Part shown: one piece after another, positions 1 through 6,742 of the stretch
How positions within the stretch are numbered: position 1 is the first letter of the stretch
How the letters are laid out: each line of letters begins with the position of its first letter
The notes under the pieces: model-generated
Told to the model about the DNA's origin: nothing
Database searches by the model: none
What the model saw: only the letters and a program-made list of their open reading frames with translations
Source of the DNA: CAYLXC01 sp964387865
GTDB taxonomy: Bacteria; Patescibacteriota; Microgenomatia; Daviesbacterales; UBA10151
Direction of reading: 5' to 3'
NCBI GenBank assembly: GCA_964387865.1
Contig: CAYLXC010000021.1
Coordinates: 1 to 14,867, forward strand
Length of the DNA stretch: 14,867 nucleotides
Program-made: the position numbers and the translations under genes

Positions 1-992
1 GGAATATAAATTCCCGGTTCAATAGAAAATACCATTCCCTCCTTTAATATGTCTTTACTCTTAGGTGAAAGGTGGGGACTTTCATGTACTTCAAGTCCTA
101 TTCCATGACCCAAGGAATGAGGAATGGATTTAAATCCTTCAGAAATTATATATTTTCTTGAAACTGAATCCACATCTTTTGCTAAAATCTTTTTCCCCAT
201 TTTAATAGAATAATTTATAAAATCTATTGCCCTTTTTTGAGCTTCCAAAACCGTTTCATAAATGTCCTTTTGTTTTTTGTCAGGAGTTCCAAAAAAAACG
301 GTCCTTGTCATGTCGGAACAATAATCCTCATGCTTGACACCAAAGTCCAATAAAATAAGTTTATCGTTTATCGTTAATCGTTTATCGGAAGTTTTATGAT
401 GAGGGACAGAAGAATTTTTCCCAAATGCAACAATAGGTGGGAACGAAATTTCTACCCCATTTTTTTTAATAAAATATTCAATTTCAAACGCAAGTTCTTT
501 TTCTGAAATTCCCTCTTTAATTTTCCCCAAAATATGCTCAAAGGTCTTATCACCTAACTTGCATGCTTTTTCAATTTTCTTTATTTCTTCTGGAGTTTTA
601 ATGGATCTCTGCGACTTAACATTAAAATGTTTTATTTTTTTAAAATATTTTCTTAATATTTTATGTTCCGAAACAGTCAAATTATCCTCTTCAATTCCCA
701 AACTCTTAATTCCCTTTTTGTGTTTTTTTAATAAACCCTCAATTGTTTTTCTTCTACCTCTTTGAAAAAGTGTTAAATGTGGCACTTCATTTTTAATGGC
801 TTCTGAATATCTCCCATCCGTAACAATATACTCAAAATTTTTTCCAATAAAAATATAAGCCTCCCTCTCATCTTTTGAAAAATTGGAATATCCACTAAGA
901 TAAGCTATTGTCGAGTGGGCTGACAACAAAACTCCATCCAATTTCTGTTCTCCGATTGACTTTTTCACTTGTCCCAATCTCTTCTGAAACAT
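1..992 (-). CDS. pepP: M24-family metallopeptidase, Xaa-Pro aminopeptidase type (C-terminus cut by window edge)
   Basis: Probable cytoplasmic Xaa-Pro aminopeptidase, which removes an N-terminal residue preceding proline using two metal ions. I read 330 complete codons from the ATG at 992-990; the gene runs off the left edge. An N-terminal creatinase-like domain (VLLSAHSTIAYLSGY near residues 20-34) precedes the pita-bread catalytic domain. Visible metal ligands are D216 (LLDFG), D227 (CSDMTRT), H296 (SLGHGIGLEVHE) and E325 (SIEPGIYI); the fifth ligand, a Glu, should lie beyond the window. PHHK before the catalytic strand is also family-typical. The frame is open throughout. The start is supported by where the family domain begins and by a -10-like box 7 nt upstream. 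The gene is divergent from sbcD across 42 bp. A four-copy heptamer repeat at 361-388 encodes the loop just before D216. Membership of M24 is secure; Xaa-Pro specificity is the usual but not the only possibility. Confidence 0.93.
   Translation of the reverse strand, partial: MFQKRLGQVKKSIGEQKLDGVLLSAHSTIAYLSGYSNFSKDEREAYIFIGKNFEYIVTDGRYSEAIKNEVPHLTLFQRGRRKTIEGLLKKHKKGIKSLGIEEDNLTVSEHKILRKYFKKIKHFNVKSQRSIKTPEEIKKIEKACKLGDKTFEHILGKIKEGISEKELAFEIEYFIKKNGVEISFPPIVAFGKNSSVPHHKTSDKRLTINDKLILLDFGVKHEDYCSDMTRTVFFGTPDKKQKDIYETVLEAQKRAIDFINYSIKMGKKILAKDVDSVSRKYIISEGFKSIPHSLGHGIGLEVHESPHLSPKSKDILKEGMVFSIEPGIYI
361..388. repeat. Heptamer tandem repeat, four copies of TTATCGT (two imperfect)
   Basis: Read on the plus strand the units are TTATCGT, TTATCGT, TAATCGT and TTATCGG. 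The repeat lies inside the M24 peptidase gene, where the minus strand encodes DKRLTINDK, the loop before the catalytic strand LILLDFG. Because 7 is not a multiple of 3, each unit is read in a different frame, yet the gene stays open. In relatives this loop is also charged and about the same length, so the repeat seems to fit the fold rather than disrupt it. Confidence 0.8.
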
Positions 993-999
993 GCTCCAT

Positions 1000-1029
1000 A
1001 TTCTACCTTTCTTTGTGATACAATCGCAA
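1000..1029 (-). promoter_or_regulatory. Candidate promoter of the M24 peptidase gene
   Basis: On the minus strand, TTGCGA (1029-1024) and TAGAAT (1005-1000) are separated by 18 nt. Seven nt lie between TAGAAT and the ATG at 992, so transcription would begin at or next to the start codon. It overlaps the oppositely directed sbcD promoter. This is motif evidence only. Confidence 0.45.
1016..1024 (+). promoter_or_regulatory. Candidate extended -10 promoter of the sbcD operon
   Basis: TGATACAAT matches an extended -10 element (TGn followed by TACAAT). The ATG of sbcD is at 1035, ten nt after the hexamer, so the predicted leader is only a few nt long. No convincing -35 is seen, which is normal for extended -10 promoters. 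It sits in the 42-bp divergent gap between the M24 gene and sbcD. Confidence 0.5.
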
Positions 1030-1034
1030 ACGCC

Positions 1035-2288
1035 ATGAAACTTCTCCATTTTTCTGATATCCATATAGGAATGGAGAATTATTCTAAGTTAGATCCTGAA
1101 ACTGGATTATCAACACGCCTTTTAGATTTTTTTAAAACTTTTGATTTCATTGTTGATACAGCAATCTCTGAAGATGTTGATGCAGTTGTCTTTGCAGGAG
1201 ATGCTTACAAGAGTCGTGACCCAAATCCAACACAGCAAAGAGGTTTTGGGGAAAGAATTAAAAGAATTGCAAAGAGCGGGATTCCAGTATGTTTAGTTGT
1301 TGGAAATCATGATACCCCTAATGCAACGGGTAAGGCAAACACTTTGGATATTTACTCTGCTTTGGAAATAGATAATGTTTGGGTTTCCAGAAAACCCGAA
1401 CTTCTAGAAATTCCAACCAAATCCGGTAACTTACAAATAATAACTCTTCCATGGCTTCATAAAGATGAGTACAAGAAAGTTGGAGAAAAACTAAATCTTC
1501 TATATGTAAAAATTAAACCTGATTCCCCTTCCATACTACTTTCCCATGTTGAGGTTGAAGGAGCATCATATGGTTCGGAAAAAGGAATGGCTATTGCAAA
1601 TGATGTAACGGTCCCTCTGCCATTACTTCAGCATAAACGGCTTAACTATGTTGCCTTGGGTCACATTCACAAACATCAAGTTTTGTCAAAAAATCCACTA
1701 ATTGTTTATTCCGGATCTCCTCAAAGAATAGATTTTGGTGAGGAGAAAGAAGAAAAAGGAATAATATTGGTGGAAATCATCCCTTCGTCATTGCGAGCGA
1801 CAGCGAAGCAATCTAGATCGGGAAATGACCTCACCAAGATTGCTTCGTCGTCCTTCGACAAGCTCAGGATTCCTCGCAATGACGTTTATACCGCTTCTTT
1901 CCAATTTATCCCCACCAACTGCAGGAAATTTTTATCAATTGATATTGATTTAAGATCAGATGATAAAAATCCTACTCAAACAATTTTGGATGAAATTTCA
2001 AAACATAATGTGGAGGAAAAAATAGTCAAGGTTATCATAAATATTCCGGCTGATTTGGATGCCGAAATCCAAATGGATAAAATTAAGAAAGCTTTATCAA
2101 ATGCTCATATTATTGCAGGAATTTCAAGAAATCTTGAAAGGGCAGAAAGGGAAAAAATTGATTTAGGCAAAGAAGTAGAAACATTAACACCTATTAATGC
2201 TTTAAAGAAATATTTTGAAAGCAAGAAATATTCCCCTCAAAAACAAAAAGAATTAGAACAATATGCTTCAGAAATTCTAGATGGTTAA
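1035..2288 (+). CDS. sbcD: SbcD/Mre11-type nuclease subunit
   Basis: Metallophosphoesterase subunit of the SbcCD (Mre11-Rad50) complex, which trims DNA ends and cleaves hairpins. The protein is 417 aa from the ATG at 1035. An in-frame start at 969 would add 22 residues before MKLLHFSDIHIG, where the family begins, and would overlap the divergent gene, so I reject it. The phosphoesterase motifs are complete: D8 and H10 (SDIHIG), D56 (AGDAYKSRD), N91, H92 and D93 (GNHD), H171 (SHVEVEG), H210 and H212 (GHIHKH). SGSPQRIDFGEE closes the catalytic core. Residues 251-284 come from an in-frame 99-bp palindromic element placed between two predicted strands (GIILVEI and ASFQFIP), away from the catalytic residues. 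The C-terminal part is the DNA-binding/SbcC-contact region. The Nudix gene starts 2 nt after the stop. Confidence 0.96.
   Translation: MKLLHFSDIHIGMENYSKLDPETGLSTRLLDFFKTFDFIVDTAISEDVDAVVFAGDAYKSRDPNPTQQRGFGERIKRIAKSGIPVCLVVGNHDTPNATGKANTLDIYSALEIDNVWVSRKPELLEIPTKSGNLQIITLPWLHKDEYKKVGEKLNLLYVKIKPDSPSILLSHVEVEGASYGSEKGMAIANDVTVPLPLLQHKRLNYVALGHIHKHQVLSKNPLIVYSGSPQRIDFGEEKEEKGIILVEIIPSSLRATAKQSRSGNDLTKIASSSFDKLRIPRNDVYTASFQFIPTNCRKFLSIDIDLRSDDKNPTQTILDEISKHNVEEKIVKVIINIPADLDAEIQMDKIKKALSNAHIIAGISRNLERAEREKIDLGKEVETLTPINALKKYFESKKYSPQKQKELEQYASEILDG
1786..1884. repeat. 99-bp palindromic repetitive element inserted in frame in sbcD
   Basis: Perfect 12-bp terminal inverted repeats, CGTCATTGCGAG (1786-1797) and CTCGCAATGACG (1873-1884), enclose a nested 11-bp pair, CGAAGCAATCT (1804-1814) and AGATTGCTTCG (1837-1847). 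A third small palindrome, TCCTTCGACAAGCTCAGGA (1851-1869), lies inside. The length is exactly 33 codons and has no stop in the sbcD frame. The termini resemble the CGTCATTGCGAG...GAAGCAATC palindromes known to be scattered through many bacterial genomes, usually between genes; the same kind of in-gene insertion is known for Rickettsia palindromic elements. It is richer in G+C than the surrounding gene. No target-site duplication is evident. Confidence 0.9.
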
Positions 2289-2290
2289 AA

Positions 2291-2716
2291 ATGAGCAAAA
2301 ACGGATTAACAAGAGTTGTTATTTTTGTTTTATATAAAGAAAACAAAATTCTACTTGAGAAAAGACCAGTTAAAGGATTTTTGAGTCACCAATATCTTAT
2401 TCCTGGTGGTGCAATTTTAGATGAACAGTTAGAAAGCATTGAAGATGCTTTAAAAAGGGAAATGTTGGAGGAACTGGGTGTAATTCCACTAGATTATGAA
2501 CTCTTAACTGATACGGATATTGAAGGGGTATATAACAATATACTAAAGCCTTTTGTCGTAAGTAAATGGGAAGGAGAAATCCCAAAAAATGTATTAGATA
2601 AAAAAGATCCTTATCCACTGGAGTGGATTGAAATTGAGGAAGCTTTAACAACTCCTTTTGAAGGAAGTAAAAAAATCATCCAACATTTAAAAAAATATTT
2701 ACTCAAAAAATCATGA
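2291..2716 (+). CDS. Nudix hydrolase (MutT-like), between sbcD and sbcC
   Basis: Soluble 141-aa Nudix hydrolase, a family that cleaves nucleoside diphosphates linked to another group (oxidised dNTPs, NDP-sugars, caps); the substrate cannot be read from the sequence. The fold begins with VVIFVLYKENKILLEKR and the Nudix box runs from GGAILDEQLES to REMLEELGV. The catalytic REMLEE helix is intact. The first half of the box is two residues longer than the canonical GX5EX7REUXEEXGU spacing (GX7EX7RE here), which is unusual but probably tolerated in the loop. The ATG is 2 nt after the sbcD stop, with no clear ribosome-binding site, and the TGA overlaps the sbcC start (ATGA), so translation of all three is probably coupled. 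The position suggests a role alongside SbcCD, for example nucleotide-pool cleaning, but that is inference. Confidence 0.92.
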   Translation: MSKNGLTRVVIFVLYKENKILLEKRPVKGFLSHQYLIPGGAILDEQLESIEDALKREMLEELGVIPLDYELLTDTDIEGVYNNILKPFVVSKWEGEIPKNVLDKKDPYPLEWIEIEEALTTPFEGSKKIIQHLKKYLLKKS

Positions 2717-4884
2717 TTCCTACTAAATTAAAACTTTCAAACTTCACATCATACGGTGAAAATCCACCCGAGTTGGATTTTACCTCATTTAAACTGGCTG
2801 CAATTTCCGGCCTTAATGGGGCTGGCAAATCCTCACTTTTGGATGCAATCACCTGGTGTATTTGGGGAAGCTCCCGTGCAGGGGATAGTTCTGATTCTTT
2901 AATCCACACAGGAGCAAATGATATGCAAGTTGAATTTTCATACTTTTTGGATGGTAATGAGTTTACTGTTAAGAGAAGGCGATCTAAAAAGCATGGTGGA
3001 CAGACTAGTTTAGAACTTTGGTCCAATTCCCATAACTTGACAGAAGGTACTATAAAAACGACCCAGGAAAAAATAATAAATTCCCTGCACCTATCTTTTG
3101 AAACCTTTACAAATTCTTCATACCTTAGACAAGGTCATGCCGATGAATTTACAACCAAAGGCCCAACAGATAGAAAAAGAATCCTCGCTGATATTTTGGG
3201 ATTAGATCATTATGATAAATTGGAAGAAAAAGCAAAAGAAAGAGTAAAAGGATCCCAAACTAAATTACAACTTTTAGAGTATCAACTCCTAGAGATAGAG
3301 GCAGAACTTTCACAAAAAAATGAATCCAATGAGAAAAAAATTTTGGCTGAGAAAAAAATTTCTGAGATTGAAATTAAAATTACCTCAATGGAAAAAGATC
3401 TAAAAATTTTACAGGAGCAAAAAGCCACTTTGAATGCAACCCATGAACAACAAAATAGACTAATACAAACTTTAACTGATTTACAAAATGAACTCAATGA
3501 TATTTTAACCCAAGGTAAAAGTAGGGCTGAAAGAATCAAAGTTTTGGAAAGCGAAATTTCTCAACTTCCAGAATTTGATGAAAAATTAAAAGAGCTAAAA
3601 AATTTAGAGAAGGAGAAGGAAGAATATTCAATTCTTTCTCAAAAAAAATTAGAACTTGAAAATAAATTAACTAAAATAAAATCCCAACTTGCTTTAAAAA
3701 GTCAAGATAAAGAAAATATAGAAAAAAAATTAACCGAACTAAGATTACATATCAAAGCTTTAGAAAAAAATAGTGCCAAATGCCCTACTTGCGGACAAGA
3801 AATCGGCAAAGATAATAAACAAAAGGTGATTAATGATTTAAGATTAAAGATTAAGGATTTAGATAAAGAATTGGATACAATTAAAACTAATACCGAAGAA
3901 AATACAATAAAAAAACTACAAACAGAAATTGAGTCTATCAAATTAGACGATCACAAATATCACCAAACTCTGAGAAAAATTCAGGAACTTGCAGCTGTTC
4001 AAGAAAAAAGAGAAAAATTAATTACAGCGCAGGGAACTTTGGGGTCCGAGAAAAAAGTTGTCCAAGAACTTCGCAGTTTGTTTGTAAATAAGAAATCCCA
4101 AATTGAAAAACTTGAAAATGAAGTTAAGAAATTTCCAGAAATTCAAATTGATTTACAAAATATAGAAAAACAAGTTAATCAAAAAGAATTAGAGTTAAAT
4201 AATTTACGTTTGGAAGAAAAAAATGCCAGAAATTTATTAGGTCAGGCAACCCAACTTATTTCCCGTGTGGAGCAGATGGAAAAATTATATAAACAAAAAG
4301 TGGAGGAAAAATCAAAATTACAAAAAGAGAAGGAAATATTTGAAGAATTAGCTTTGGCTTTTGGTAAAAAAGGAATTCAGGCTATGATAATTGAGGCAGC
4401 AATCCCAGAAATCGAGGATGAGGCAAATAGACTTTTAGACCGCTTGACAGAAAGCAGAATGAAAATTTCTTTGCAAACTCAAAGGGAAACCAAAACCAAA
4501 GTTGCTCAAGCTGATGGAGAGAAAACTTATGGTTTGGTGGAAACCCTGGATATCATAATTTCTGATGAAATGGGAGAAAGGCCATATGAGATGTATTCAG
4601 GAGGTGAGGCTTTCAGAGTAAATTTTGCAATAAGACTTGCAATTTCAAAACTTTTGACTCACAGGGCTGGGGCAAAATTACAATTTTTGGTAATTGATGA
4701 GGGTTTTGGAACCCAAGATATACAAGGTAGAGCAAAACTTGTTGAAGCAATTGACGCAATAAAAGATGATTTTGAAAAAATCCTAATTATTACTCATATT
4801 GAAGAATTAAAAGAAGAATTCCCGGTAAGAATTGAGGTTTCAAAAAATGCAGGTGGTTCTACTTTTGATATCGTGGGTATCTGA
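2713..4884 (+). CDS. sbcC: SbcC/Rad50-type ATPase subunit
   Basis: ABC-type ATPase partner of SbcD; binds DNA ends, with ATP binding controlling the nuclease. It is 723 aa, clearly shorter than enterobacterial SbcC (about 1,050) and closer to a compact Rad50. The N-lobe has Walker A GLNGAGKSS (33-41) and a Q-loop in SSYLRQGHADEF. A long Lys/Glu-rich coiled coil on both sides leads to a central zinc hook, CPTCGQE with C357 and C360, nearly halfway along the protein. The C-lobe has the ABC signature YSGGEAFR (628-635), Walker B FLVIDEG (D662, E663) and the switch His H695 in IITHIEE. All catalytic parts are present. The ATG overlaps the stop of the Nudix gene by 4 nt and no Shine-Dalgarno is visible, consistent with translational coupling. 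Its last codons carry the promoter for the next gene. Confidence 0.97.
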   Translation: MIPTKLKLSNFTSYGENPPELDFTSFKLAAISGLNGAGKSSLLDAITWCIWGSSRAGDSSDSLIHTGANDMQVEFSYFLDGNEFTVKRRRSKKHGGQTSLELWSNSHNLTEGTIKTTQEKIINSLHLSFETFTNSSYLRQGHADEFTTKGPTDRKRILADILGLDHYDKLEEKAKERVKGSQTKLQLLEYQLLEIEAELSQKNESNEKKILAEKKISEIEIKITSMEKDLKILQEQKATLNATHEQQNRLIQTLTDLQNELNDILTQGKSRAERIKVLESEISQLPEFDEKLKELKNLEKEKEEYSILSQKKLELENKLTKIKSQLALKSQDKENIEKKLTELRLHIKALEKNSAKCPTCGQEIGKDNKQKVINDLRLKIKDLDKELDTIKTNTEENTIKKLQTEIESIKLDDHKYHQTLRKIQELAAVQEKREKLITAQGTLGSEKKVVQELRSLFVNKKSQIEKLENEVKKFPEIQIDLQNIEKQVNQKELELNNLRLEEKNARNLLGQATQLISRVEQMEKLYKQKVEEKSKLQKEKEIFEELALAFGKKGIQAMIIEAAIPEIEDEANRLLDRLTESRMKISLQTQRETKTKVAQADGEKTYGLVETLDIIISDEMGERPYEMYSGGEAFRVNFAIRLAISKLLTHRAGAKLQFLVIDEGFGTQDIQGRAKLVEAIDAIKDDFEKILIITHIEELKEEFPVRIEVSKNAGGSTFDIVGI

Positions 4885-4892
4885 GTTACAAT
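4865..4892 (+). promoter_or_regulatory. Promoter for the membrane protein-metG-tatD unit, within the end of sbcC
   Basis: TTGATA (4865-4870) and TACAAT (4887-4892) are 16 nt apart, five of six consensus bases each. Six nt separate TACAAT from the ATG at 4899, so a start at the A of ATG is predicted (leaderless mRNA). The position marks the boundary between the repair operon and the metG unit. Confidence 0.6.
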
Positions 4893-4898
4893 GGATAA

Positions 4899-5321
4899 AT
4901 GGTCCTATTCATCTTAAGATTTCTTCCGGTTATATTTTTTTGGACTATTTTCATCTTTATTGTTTTACAAGTTCCTTATCCTGAAAGTTTAACTCAGGCA
5001 ACCATTATCCAGCTGCTTTCATTTTTTATTCCTCTTTTTTTGGCACTAGTCTTTACCCTCAATCTCTTTATAAAAAAGATTATTATCTCCCTAACTTTAT
5101 CTTTTGGAATAATTTCATTCCTTATTCTTAAAGCTTTAGATTCTTTAAACTTTGTGACCGGAATGCTAACAATAATTTCAGCGGTCCTTCTTATCAGTTA
5201 TTTTAGAAAAGTGAAATTCTCTGATTTGACTAAAGATGGAAGAATTCCAAAACTTAAGTTGTCAAATCAGATAAAAAAAGTTAAACTGACGCATATGCGA
5301 AAGCGTATGCGACATCCTTAA
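4899..5321 (+). CDS. Small multi-pass membrane protein, function unknown
   Basis: A 140-aa protein I do not recognise. It has about four hydrophobic segments (roughly residues 3-23, 33-54, 58-78 and 84-103) and then a basic cytoplasmic-looking tail rich in Lys and Arg. The start at 4899 is favoured because the first transmembrane segment begins at once and a well-placed promoter lies 6 nt upstream; an ATG at 4891 is in another frame and stops after eight codons. The stop overlaps the metG start (TAATG), so the two are probably translated as a pair. The last ten codons (ending THMRKRMRHP) are made by a perfect-looking hairpin at 5290-5311 and may be a recent addition to the protein's end. Role in the cell is unknown. 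Confidence 0.75.
   Translation: MVLFILRFLPVIFFWTIFIFIVLQVPYPESLTQATIIQLLSFFIPLFLALVFTLNLFIKKIIISLTLSFGIISFLILKALDSLNFVTGMLTIISAVLLISYFRKVKFSDLTKDGRIPKLKLSNQIKKVKLTHMRKRMRHP
5290..5311. repeat. Hairpin (9-bp stem, GAAA loop) at the membrane-protein/metG junction
   Basis: The arm 5290-5298 (CGCATATGC) pairs with 5303-5311 (GCGTATGCG), with one G-T wobble and a GAAA loop, a stable GNRA-type tetraloop in RNA. It lies nine nt before the metG ATG, inside the last codons of the upstream gene, and no Shine-Dalgarno is present. It is not followed by a T run, so it is not a typical terminator. It could be a translation or RNA-stability element, or a mobile palindrome that has extended the upstream gene. 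Confidence 0.75.
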
Positions 5322-6742
5322 TGAAAAAATTCTATATAACTAATGCAATACCATATGTTAATGCTAAACCTCATATTGGTCATGCATTGGAATTTATTCA
5401 ATCAGATACTATTGCAAGATATCACCGAATACTGGGTGAGGATGTAACTTTGCTTTGCGGAGGGGATGAAAATGCTATAAAAAATGTTCAGGCTGCCCAG
5501 GAATCCGGGGAAGATGTTCAAGTTTTCATAGATAAACATGCGAAACTGTTTGAGGATTTGGCAAAAAAATTAAACGTTCAATTTGATATTTTTCAAAAAG
5601 GGAGCGATCCTAAACATCATAAATCATCTCAAAAGCTTTGGGAGCTTTGTTATAAGAATGGCGACATCTACAAAAAATCTTATAAGGGTCTTTATTGCAT
5701 TGGGTGCGAACAGTTTTACACCAAAGATGAGTTAAATGATAAAGGTGAATGTTTTGAACATCCCGGGAAAAAATTGGAAGCGATTGAAGAGGAAAATTAT
5801 TTTTTTAAACTTTCAAAGTACGCTGCTTCATTGATTCAAATCATCGAAGCAGACGAATATCAAATAATCCCAGAATTTAGAAAAAATGAAGTCTTATCAT
5901 TTATAAAAGGGGGTTTGCAAGATTTTAGCATTTCAAGATCAAATGCAAGAGCAAAAAATTGGGGTGTCCCTGTACCAGGCGATCCTACACAAAGAATTTA
6001 TGTCTGGTTTGATGCGCTAAACATTTATCAAAGCGGCATAGGCTTTGGTTGGGATGAGGAAAAATATAAAAAATGGTGGCCTGATGATTTGCATGTTATT
6101 GGTAAAGGGATTATAAGATTTCATGCTGTTTATTGGCCGGCAATTCTTTTGTCAGCCGGGCTACAACTTCCTAAGGGATTGTTTGTCCACGAATATTTCA
6201 CAGTTGATGGGCAGAAGATGTCAAAGACTTTAGGAAATGTTTATGATCCGCTCGTTGCAATAGAAAAATATGGGGCAGATGCGCTTAGATATTTTTGTCT
6301 TGCTAAAATTTCCCCTTTCCAAGATGGAGATTTTTCAGAAAGTAAGCTGCATGAAGCTTACAATGCAGATTTGGCAAATGGATTGGGGAATCTTGTGGCG
6401 AGGGTTGCCAAACTTTGTGAGCAAAATAATATTGATATAGGAAACGAGTTAGGTTGTGACCATTTTGAAGTATTTGTGGAGTTGGCATTGGAGGATTTTA
6501 AATTTAACGAGGCACTTCAGTTTATTTGGATTAGAATTTCTGAAATAGATAAGGAGATTAATGAGAAAAAACCTTGGGAGTCAAAAGGGAACGAGGTAGA
6601 AGAAATTCTTGCTGTATGGGCATTTGATATCCAGGAAATTGCTTATAACCTTCAGCCATTTTTGCCCCAAACCGCAGAAAAAATCCTAAAGCAATTTTCA
6701 GGGCCAATAAAATCAGCCACTCCCTTATTTCCTAGAATATGA
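5321..6742 (+). CDS. metG: Methionyl-tRNA synthetase
   Basis: Cytoplasmic class I synthetase charging tRNA-Met for initiation and elongation. At 473 aa it has the catalytic Rossmann fold and the helical anticodon-binding domain (about 330-473) but no C-terminal EMAP/tRNA-binding domain. The ATP motifs are HIGH at 18-21 and KMSKT at 299-303, the common SKT variant. The connecting domain has one zinc knuckle with likely ligands C126, C129, C144 and H147 (CIGC and CFEH), similar to the Thermus-like single-knuckle type. WFDAL and FHAVYWPA (methionine pocket region) are present. The ATG at 5321 overlaps the previous stop by one base and a hairpin lies just upstream. The TGA overlaps the tatD ATG by 4 nt. 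Confidence 0.97.
   Translation: MKKFYITNAIPYVNAKPHIGHALEFIQSDTIARYHRILGEDVTLLCGGDENAIKNVQAAQESGEDVQVFIDKHAKLFEDLAKKLNVQFDIFQKGSDPKHHKSSQKLWELCYKNGDIYKKSYKGLYCIGCEQFYTKDELNDKGECFEHPGKKLEAIEEENYFFKLSKYAASLIQIIEADEYQIIPEFRKNEVLSFIKGGLQDFSISRSNARAKNWGVPVPGDPTQRIYVWFDALNIYQSGIGFGWDEEKYKKWWPDDLHVIGKGIIRFHAVYWPAILLSAGLQLPKGLFVHEYFTVDGQKMSKTLGNVYDPLVAIEKYGADALRYFCLAKISPFQDGDFSESKLHEAYNADLANGLGNLVARVAKLCEQNNIDIGNELGCDHFEVFVELALEDFKFNEALQFIWIRISEIDKEINEKKPWESKGNEVEEILAVWAFDIQEIAYNLQPFLPQTAEKILKQFSGPIKSATPLFPRI

Noticed and set aside
361..388. CRISPR repeat
   Set aside because: Units are only 7 nt, adjacent with no spacers, and lie in a coding region.
559..765. Open frame on the plus strand inside the M24 peptidase gene
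   Set aside because: It is opposite a conserved gene whose frame is intact, and its translation is low-complexity Phe/Leu.
969..1034. An upstream in-frame ATG that would lengthen SbcD by 22 residues
   Set aside because: The family begins at MKLLHFSDIHIG, the extension overlaps the start of the divergent M24 gene, and the -10 box lies downstream of it.
3331..3366. Near-repeated GAGAAAAAAATTT in sbcC
   Set aside because: It encodes successive EKKI segments of the coiled coil; heptad structure and Lys codons explain it.
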